Of a stretch of DNA of 36,881 nt, positions 32,273-36,881 are shown one piece after another. The notes under the pieces are model-generated. The model was not told the DNA's origin. It did not search any database and saw only the letters and a list, made by a program, of their open reading frames with translations. This DNA is from an uncultured bacterium. Its GTDB lineage: Bacteria > Bacteroidota > Bacteroidia > Bacteroidales > CAIWKO01. A program made the translations under genes and the position numbers. The stretch is from the NCBI GenBank assembly GCA_903862465.1, contig CAIOYH010000066.1, forward strand, positions 1 through 36,881. Direction: 5' to 3'. Position 1 is the first letter of the stretch. Each line of letters begins with the position of its first letter.

Positions 32273-33619
32273 ATGTCAAATCTTAAAGTAAATACTAGCA
32301 GAATTTTTGATTTTGCTGATAATAAAGCTTCAGAGACTCTTCAAAATGAAATCAATTTAGCCTATAATCAATTGATTCAAAAAACAGGCAAAGGTAATGA
32401 TTTTTTAGGTTGGTTGTTACTTCCTGGTGAAACTTTAGTTTCAAAACTCATTAATCAAATTAATATTGAAGCAAAAAAAATCCGACAACAGTCCGAAATT
32501 GTGGTTGTGGTTGGGATTGGAGGCTCGTATCTTGGGACACGTGCCGTTATAGAAGCTCTCAGTTCTAATTTCCATAGTTTGCAAAAAAATGATACGCCCG
32601 AAATTATTTACGCAGGTCAAAATATCAGCGAAGATTATCTTTTTGATTTACTCGAAGTTTTAAATACAAAAGAATATAGCATCATTGTTATTTCTAAATC
32701 AGGAACCACCACGGAACCTGCCCTTGCATTTCGTTTACTTAAAAATCATATTGAGAAAAAATATGGTAAGGAAAATGCTAAAGACCGCATCACGGCGATA
32801 ACGGATAAAGAAAAAGGTGCTTTAAAAAAACTTGCCGACAAGGAAGGCTATACCACATTTGTGATACCTGACGATGTGGGTGGCAGATACTCCGTATTGA
32901 CTCCGGTGGGTTTACTGCCAATTGCTGTGGCAGGATTTGACATTGAAAAACTGTTGCTTGGAGCTGATCAGATGCAAAAAGAATTATACGCAACTTCTGA
33001 CCTATCAGAGAATCCTGCTTGTATGTATGCTGCTGCCCGCAATCTCTTGTATCGTGATAAAAAATCAGTAGAGATATTTGTGAGCTATCAGCCCAATCTG
33101 AATTATCTTTCTGAATGGTGGAAACAGCTTTTCGGCGAAAGCGAAGGAAAGGATCATAAAGGCATATTTACAGCTTCCGTGAGTTTTACAACCGATTTGC
33201 ATTCGCTTGGACAATATATTCAGGATGGCAAACGTATGGTTTTTGAAACGATGTTGCATATAGATGTCCCTAAACATACTCTAAAGGTACCCTTTGTGGA
33301 AGAAGATGCTGATGAATTGAATTTCATGGCAAATAAACGCATCAACGAGGTAAATAAAATGGCGGCTTTAGGCACTACTATTGCTCATACGGATGGCGGA
33401 GTTCCTATCATAGATATTCATCTACCTGAAATGAATGAATATAATTTAGGTGAATTACTTTATTTCTTTGAGTTCACTTGTGGCGTTAGCGGCTATATGC
33501 TTGGAGTGAATCCTTTTGACCAACCCGGGGTGGAGGCTTATAAAAATAATATGTTTGCTTTGCTTGGCAAACCCGGATTTGAAGAAAAACAAAAAGAAAT
33601 CCTTCGGAAGATTACTTAA
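32273..33619 (+). CDS. pgi: Glucose-6-phosphate isomerase
   Basis: 448 aa, the short bacterial form. It interconverts glucose 6-phosphate and fructose 6-phosphate. Motifs: 'VVVGIGGSYLGTRAVIEAL', 'IVISKSGTTTEPALAFRLL' (phosphate loop), 'DDVGGRYSVLTPVGLLPIAVAG', 'FGESEGKDHKGIFTASVSFTTDLHSLGQYIQDG' with the active-site Glu, and 'NPFDQPGVEAYKNNMFALLGK' with the active-site Lys near the end. Its stop codon overlaps the end of the convergent thioredoxin-like gene by 8 bases. Confidence 0.96.
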   Translation: MSNLKVNTSRIFDFADNKASETLQNEINLAYNQLIQKTGKGNDFLGWLLLPGETLVSKLINQINIEAKKIRQQSEIVVVVGIGGSYLGTRAVIEALSSNFHSLQKNDTPEIIYAGQNISEDYLFDLLEVLNTKEYSIIVISKSGTTTEPALAFRLLKNHIEKKYGKENAKDRITAITDKEKGALKKLADKEGYTTFVIPDDVGGRYSVLTPVGLLPIAVAGFDIEKLLLGADQMQKELYATSDLSENPACMYAAARNLLYRDKKSVEIFVSYQPNLNYLSEWWKQLFGESEGKDHKGIFTASVSFTTDLHSLGQYIQDGKRMVFETMLHIDVPKHTLKVPFVEEDADELNFMANKRINEVNKMAALGTTIAHTDGGVPIIDIHLPEMNEYNLGELLYFFEFTCGVSGYMLGVNPFDQPGVEAYKNNMFALLGKPGFEEKQKEILRKIT

Positions 33620-34130
33620 TTTTCAGGATATTCAATACATCCTGCTCCAAAGTTGTTTTGGGTGTTTCGATGATGCGTCCGATTTCAACATCTTTGCGAT
33701 AGAAAATAAAAGTCGGGACTTTTTCTATGAGATATTTTTCCTTGACATTCATGCCCGGGGCAGATTTCTCACGGTCAACACAGATGTATGATATATCGCT
33801 CATGGGTATTTTCAACATATCCAAAATCTTGAGAAAACGAGGCACTTGTTCCTTACTGTCGCCACACCACGTTCCTAAGATGATTACACATTTGATATTG
33901 CTTATCAACGCTTTTATGGAATCAACTACGATTTCCTTTGGCTGATATGCAGGATATTCTTCATTATAATTGCTTACAAACTCACAACTCAAAATTCCAT
34001 CACGGGTGCAATTGCCAATCATCATATCTGTTTGCTTTTTTTCGTCGAACATACGTTTGTTTAGGTCTTGGGCTTTGATATTTGCAATACAAAAAAGCAT
34101 TACAAAGAGCGAGAAGATTTTTTTTTTCAT
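33612..34130 (-). CDS. Exported thioredoxin-like protein
   Basis: 172 aa with a signal peptide (MKKKIFSLFVMLFCIANIKAQ), so periplasmic or envelope-located. A thioredoxin fold is indicated by 'IKCVIILGTWCGDSKEQVPRFLKILDMLKI' and the cis-proline segment 'YLIEKVPTFIFYRKDVEIGRIIE'. The active site is WCGDS rather than WCxxC: the second Cys is replaced by Ser, as in many WCGDS-type family members, so it is not a classical disulfide oxidoreductase. Two further cysteines (Cys41 'GNCTRDG' and Cys49 'LSCEF') precede the fold. Confidence 0.8.
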   Translation of the reverse strand: MKKKIFSLFVMLFCIANIKAQDLNKRMFDEKKQTDMMIGNCTRDGILSCEFVSNYNEEYPAYQPKEIVVDSIKALISNIKCVIILGTWCGDSKEQVPRFLKILDMLKIPMSDISYICVDREKSAPGMNVKEKYLIEKVPTFIFYRKDVEIGRIIETPKTTLEQDVLNILKIK

Positions 34131-34160
34131 CTTACAGAAATTTATAGAGTAAAAAACAAA

Positions 34161-34185
34161 AAACCTCCTATTTGCAAGGAGGTTT
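34161..34185 (-). terminator. Rho-independent terminator downstream of the YebC gene
   Basis: AAACCTCCT-ATTTGCA-AGGAGGTTT is a 9-bp perfect stem; on the reverse strand it is followed by a T-rich run (TTTTTTGTTTTTT). It lies 22 bases after the YebC stop codon. Confidence 0.8.
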
Positions 34186-34207
34186 CTTTTTTGTATTATA
34201 CCATTAT

Positions 34208-34948
34208 TTATAGTTCGGCTAAAAGTTCGTCGGTCAATTCAAGATTGTGATATACGCTTTGCACATCATCGTCATCTTCAAAAATATCAACCAATTTCAA
34301 TACTTTTTGCGCTGCATCTTTTTCTAACGTAACAAATGTCTTGGGGATTCTTTGCAATTCCGCGCTTTCGGTTTCGAGTTTCATTTCTTCGAGTTTTTTG
34401 AGCATCGAACCAAAGTTTTCCAATTCGGTTGTAACCACGATGGTGTCGTCTTCATAAGAAATATCCTCTGCACCGGCATCTATCACTTCCATTTCGAATT
34501 CGTCGGGGTCAATGGTTCCTAATGGAATGCGAAATACGCCCTTGCGGTCGAAGATGAAACTCAAGGAGCCATTGGTGCCGAGGCTTCCACCATGTTTGTT
34601 GAAATAGGAACGGATGTTGGCAACTGTACGCTGAATGTTGTCGGTTGCACATTCAATAAAAATAGCTACTCCGTTGGCTGCATATCCTTCGTAGGTGACT
34701 TCCATGTAGGTGGAGCCATCTTTGTCGGAAGCTTTGCTCACGGCGCGTTGCACGTTTTCTTTAGGCATGTTGGCACCTTTGGCATTGGCAATTGCCAAGC
34801 GCAATTTGGGGTTGCCGTCGGCATCGGGACCGCCTTCTCGGACGGCGATGCTTATTTCTTTAATAATTCTTGAAAAGATTTTGGAGCGTTTTGAGTCCAA
34901 GGCTCCTTTTTTTCTTTTAATGGTTGACCATTTATTGTGTCCTGACAT
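34208..34948 (-). CDS. YebC/PmpR-family protein
   Basis: 246 aa, usual length. Starts with the family signature 'MSGHNKWSTIKRKKGALDSKRSKIFSRIIKEI' and continues 'GGPDADGNPKLRLAIANAKGANMPKENVQRAV', 'YEGYAANGVAIFIECATDNIQRTVANIRSYFNKHGG' and 'SLSFIFDRKGVF'. Members have been described as transcription regulators and, for YebC/TACO1 types, as translation factors that relieve stalling at proline stretches; sequence alone does not choose. Single gene with a promoter and a terminator. Confidence 0.95.
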   Translation of the reverse strand: MSGHNKWSTIKRKKGALDSKRSKIFSRIIKEISIAVREGGPDADGNPKLRLAIANAKGANMPKENVQRAVSKASDKDGSTYMEVTYEGYAANGVAIFIECATDNIQRTVANIRSYFNKHGGSLGTNGSLSFIFDRKGVFRIPLGTIDPDEFEMEVIDAGAEDISYEDDTIVVTTELENFGSMLKKLEEMKLETESAELQRIPKTFVTLEKDAAQKVLKLVDIFEDDDDVQSVYHNLELTDELLAEL

Positions 34949-34986
34949 AAAGTATATTTATAAATTTCACTTTGTGATTTCTGCGG

Positions 34987-34994
34987 CAAAATTA
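34987..34994 (-). promoter_or_regulatory. -7 promoter element for the YebC gene
   Basis: Reverse strand TAATTTTG, exact TAnnTTTG match, 38 bases upstream of the ATG. Confidence 0.6.
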
Positions 34995-35060
34995 CTAAAA
35001 CTTAGCAACACTGCAAAAATAAGTAACAAAATTGTTTGTTTTTCATTTTCCGCACAAATA

Positions 35061-35082
35061 AAAAAGTCCCGAAGGACTTTTT
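35061..35082 (-). terminator. UUCG-tetraloop terminator of the 34-aa protein gene
   Basis: On the reverse strand AAAAAGTCC-TTCG-GGACTTTTT is a perfect 9-bp stem capped by a C(UUCG)G tetraloop, followed by a short T-rich stretch. It starts one base after the stop codon at 35084. Confidence 0.85.
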
Positions 35083-35083
35083 A

Positions 35084-35188
35084 TTATTGTTTGTTCGCTT
35101 TTTTAGCTTTTTTTTCGTCTCTCTTTTCTTTCAGAGACTTGGTAGCTTTTTTCTTGTCTTCTTTTTTTACGGTTTTCTCTTTGCTCAT
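35084..35188 (-). CDS. 34-aa Lys-rich basic protein (below the ORF-track cutoff)
   Basis: Reading the reverse strand from an ATG at 35188 gives 34 codons, starting MSKEKTVKKEDKKKATKSLK and ending AKKANKQ. About half the residues are Lys or Arg, none are aromatic, and it is probably disordered or helical and nucleic-acid-binding. I recall similar tiny 'KxxKKEDKKK..KS.KEKR.EKKAKK' proteins across Bacteroidetes. Support for a real gene: a near-consensus -7 element (reverse TACTTTTA at 35217-35224), a strong dedicated terminator directly after the stop, and clean coding coincidence. Function unknown; a ribosome or RNA association is only inferred from charge. Confidence 0.75.
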   Translation of the reverse strand: MSKEKTVKKEDKKKATKSLKEKRDEKKAKKANKQ

Positions 35189-35339
35189 AATTTCTGATTT
35201 TAAAATTAAACGTAGGTAAAAGTACTTATATTTTTTGAATTAGAATTTATTTATTTGATTTTTTATTGACAAAGCCATGTGAACAAAAATGAGAAGTGTG
35301 TTTTTTGACTTAGATTGTCAATTACATATCCGTGTTTTT

Positions 35340-35693
35340 TTAGTTTTGTTGCGAGCTTTCTATTTCAATAATTTTAGCAATCTGAATATCCAAATCAGGC
35401 AGAATAGTTTCTACAACTCCCCATACTGCCCATAAATCAACACCTATGTAATCGTGAATTAACTTGTCGCGCATTCCTGCTAATTTTTTCCATTCAATTT
35501 GAGGATATTTCACTCTGAAATCTTGGTCTAATTGTTTTGTGGCTTCTCCAATGATTTCAAAATTTCGTATTACACCATCTTGTATTAGTGTGCTTTTCAG
35601 AAATTCCGCTTCATTTATACCTTTAGTATATTCCTTGATTTTGTTTATGCAATCAAGAATATGCTTGAGATAGATGATGGCATCTTTTTTCAT
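35340..35693 (-). CDS. hepT: HepT-type toxin (DUF86 RNase-like)
   Basis: 117 aa helical protein. The motif Arg75-x4-His80-x-Tyr82 ('RDKLIHDY') is the RX4HXY active site of HepT toxins, and 'GVIRNFEIIGEATKQL' is the conserved preceding helix. HEPN-fold toxins of this type act on RNA; in MntA-HepT systems the antitoxin transfers AMP to the Tyr of this motif and inactivates it. Its ATG overlaps the stop of the nucleotidyltransferase gene by one base (TAATG), so the two are coupled. All key residues are present, so the pair looks functional. Confidence 0.9.
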   Translation of the reverse strand: MKKDAIIYLKHILDCINKIKEYTKGINEAEFLKSTLIQDGVIRNFEIIGEATKQLDQDFRVKYPQIEWKKLAGMRDKLIHDYIGVDLWAVWGVVETILPDLDIQIAKIIEIESSQQN

Positions 35694-35974
35694 TACACAA
35701 TTCTGATTAAATCTTTTTGAATATATAATCTCAATTGCTCATTGACAGACTTCACGGTGACTAAATCAACTTTAATGCCCAACAATTCGCTGAGTTCCTG
35801 TTCTAATCCTATCAAATCCAACAACGTTATTTTTTGTTCAAAATCAATAAGAATGTCGATATCACTTGAGGTCGTCTGCTCATTGCGGGCATACGAACCA
35901 AATATCCCCACTAAGGAAGGACTATACTTTGACAAAGTATTTTTTATTATTATTTCTTGCTGTGAACTTAACAT
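35693..35974 (-). CDS. mntA: MntA-type nucleotidyltransferase antitoxin
   Basis: 93 aa minimal nucleotidyltransferase. 'GIFGSYARNEQTTSSDIDILIDF' gives the GS-x10-DxD signature (Gly26-Ser27, Asp38, Asp40) that binds nucleotide and metal; 'GIKVDLVTVKSV' supplies the third acidic strand. It would adenylylate and silence the HepT toxin encoded next. First gene of the pair. A perfect -7 element lies 4 bases upstream of the ATG, implying a leaderless or near-leaderless transcript. Confidence 0.9.
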   Translation of the reverse strand: MLSSQQEIIIKNTLSKYSPSLVGIFGSYARNEQTTSSDIDILIDFEQKITLLDLIGLEQELSELLGIKVDLVTVKSVNEQLRLYIQKDLIRIV

Positions 35975-35978
35975 GATG

Positions 35979-35986
35979 CAAAGATA
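35979..35986 (-). promoter_or_regulatory. -7 promoter element for mntA-hepT, abutting the start codon
   Basis: Reverse strand TATCTTTG, then CATC, then ATG. Exact TAnnTTTG match. Confidence 0.55.
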
Positions 35987-36123
35987 GTGTTTTTTTTATA
36001 ATTCTGATAAGGTTTTTGTATAGATATTTTTTTCAAATATATAAATTCCAAAAATTCCTCCACCATTCTATCCCCTTCCTTAAAAAATAATTTCTCTCTT
36101 CAGACACATAAAACCTCAAATCC

Positions 36124-36738
36124 CTATAAAATCCAACTTTTTATGACACTCCACGGTCCTTCTCCATTTCTATTTACTGCACGGACACGATAAAAATATC
36201 GTACACCTGCCTTCACATTTTTATCAACAAAAGATTTTTTTGAACTATGTTTATAAAAATTCATAGGTGGATAGGTATTCATGTCTTGCGGATTGGTGGA
36301 TTCTCCGCGCTCCCATTCATAGCCGTTGGCAAGAAGGTCACGATTTGTGGATATTTTAAACCCACTCCCATCCGTTGTGTTCGTAATTCCCGGAATAAGT
36401 ATCTCTTTCGGGTAATCCCATTTTTCTTTCGCTTTGCGTTGCTTTATACCGTAATAGGTCAAAACCTTCTGTTCTGTCTTATGAAATCCGTTAGCTTTCT
36501 TTTCAATTATCTCGGCATACAAGACTAAGTCTTTTTCCAACTGTCGGGCTTCTTTCTTTTTTATTGAAATTTGACTTTTAAGATGATTTAATTCTTCCTG
36601 AAGTGCATCAATGCCGTCAATTTTTGATTGAATATCCGCCAGAGTTTCGGGCTGTCCAGTCCATTTTGATTGATTCTTACTTACACCATTTAGCAAGCCT
36701 ACCAAGCGATTGCGAAGTTTTGTCAGATATTTTAACAT
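36124..36738 (-). CDS. Coiled-coil protein with C-terminal fibronectin type III-like domain
   Basis: 204 aa, no signal peptide. Residues 1-35 form a basic conserved-looking start ('MLKYLTKLRNRLVGLLNGVSKNQSKWTGQPETLADIQSKIDGIDALQ'), about 40-100 is a Lys/Glu-rich coiled coil, and the C-terminus ends in 'KAGVRYFYRVRAVNRNGEGPWS', the F/G-strand signature of an FN3 domain. The N-terminal part is not a family I can name. It lies alone, 150 bases beyond mntA. The right-hand 143 bases of the window are AT-rich with a plus-strand TATATTTG at 36762-36769 but no gene. Confidence 0.65.
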   Translation of the reverse strand: MLKYLTKLRNRLVGLLNGVSKNQSKWTGQPETLADIQSKIDGIDALQEELNHLKSQISIKKKEARQLEKDLVLYAEIIEKKANGFHKTEQKVLTYYGIKQRKAKEKWDYPKEILIPGITNTTDGSGFKISTNRDLLANGYEWERGESTNPQDMNTYPPMNFYKHSSKKSFVDKNVKAGVRYFYRVRAVNRNGEGPWSVIKSWIL

Positions 36739-36881
36739 GATACATTTTTATTCGTGAATACTATATTTGTGCTTCGTAATTTAAAACGAGCGCAAGATAC
36801 AAATTATTTTTTATACATAAAATTATTTTTTGTTTTCTTGAATTATAATTATTTTTTTTAGAATTTGTTTTTTCTTTTTTA

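Overview
The window looks like a chromosomal segment of a low-GC member of the Bacteroidetes. Evidence: a secreted protease with a type IX secretion C-terminal tail, a TonB-plug/CarboxypepD_reg protein, a FeoA-FeoB fusion, an RprXY-like two-component pair, a small Lys-rich protein of a type I recall from this phylum, and many copies of the Bacteroidetes -7 promoter element TAnnTTTG in front of genes. I cannot place it to genus.

Layout. 1-1420 is accessory DNA: the N-terminal stub of an IS1380-type transposase, a 5'-damaged DUF5615 toxin-like nuclease, a small conserved protein, and an antitoxin-like gene followed by a RelE-like toxin cut after about 15 codons. 1425-7178 is cell-envelope and secretion: two CarboxypepD_reg proteins (one with a TonB plug but no barrel), then divergently a large M4 metalloprotease with PKD, CUB and T9SS domains; the divergent spacer holds three 9-bp sites at exactly 21-bp spacing that resemble LytTR operators. 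7410-13910 is mostly housekeeping: an HI0933-type flavoprotein, trmD-rplS, ferrous iron uptake (FeoAB and a Cys-rich partner) and a MOT1-type molybdate/sulfate transporter. 14659-20711 holds an outer-membrane protein and polysaccharide-lyase-like lipoprotein pair, a phosphofructokinase with PPi-type active-site residues, a 2-hydroxyacid dehydrogenase and a YgiQ radical SAM protein. 21286-25882 has an unrecognised 530-aa protein and a four-gene methylmalonyl-CoA module (epimerase, carboxyltransferase, OadG-like, biotin carrier). 26262-34948 has an Ig-like lipoprotein, ahcY, the two-component pair, pgi, a thioredoxin-like protein and YebC. 35084-36738 has the 34-aa basic protein (too short for the ORF track), a MntA/HepT toxin-antitoxin pair and a coiled-coil/FN3 protein.

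The most unusual feature is the set of intergenic spacers. Three separate arrays have unrelated sequence but the same 21-bp period (14133-14384, 14418-14606, 20943-21163). Further spacers carry a 16-bp array (26083-26194), a 146-bp duplication of palindrome-rich sequence (17568-17850) and a 38-nt-arm inverted repeat (20750-20838). The long ORFs called inside the arrays are open in several frames because 21 is a multiple of 3, so I do not call them genes. Two regulatory arrays also stand out: the 21-bp-spaced sites at 3509-3559 and four TTAAC/G boxes at exact 10-bp spacing upstream of the sensor kinase (32044-32078). No CRISPR array, rRNA or tRNA was recognised.
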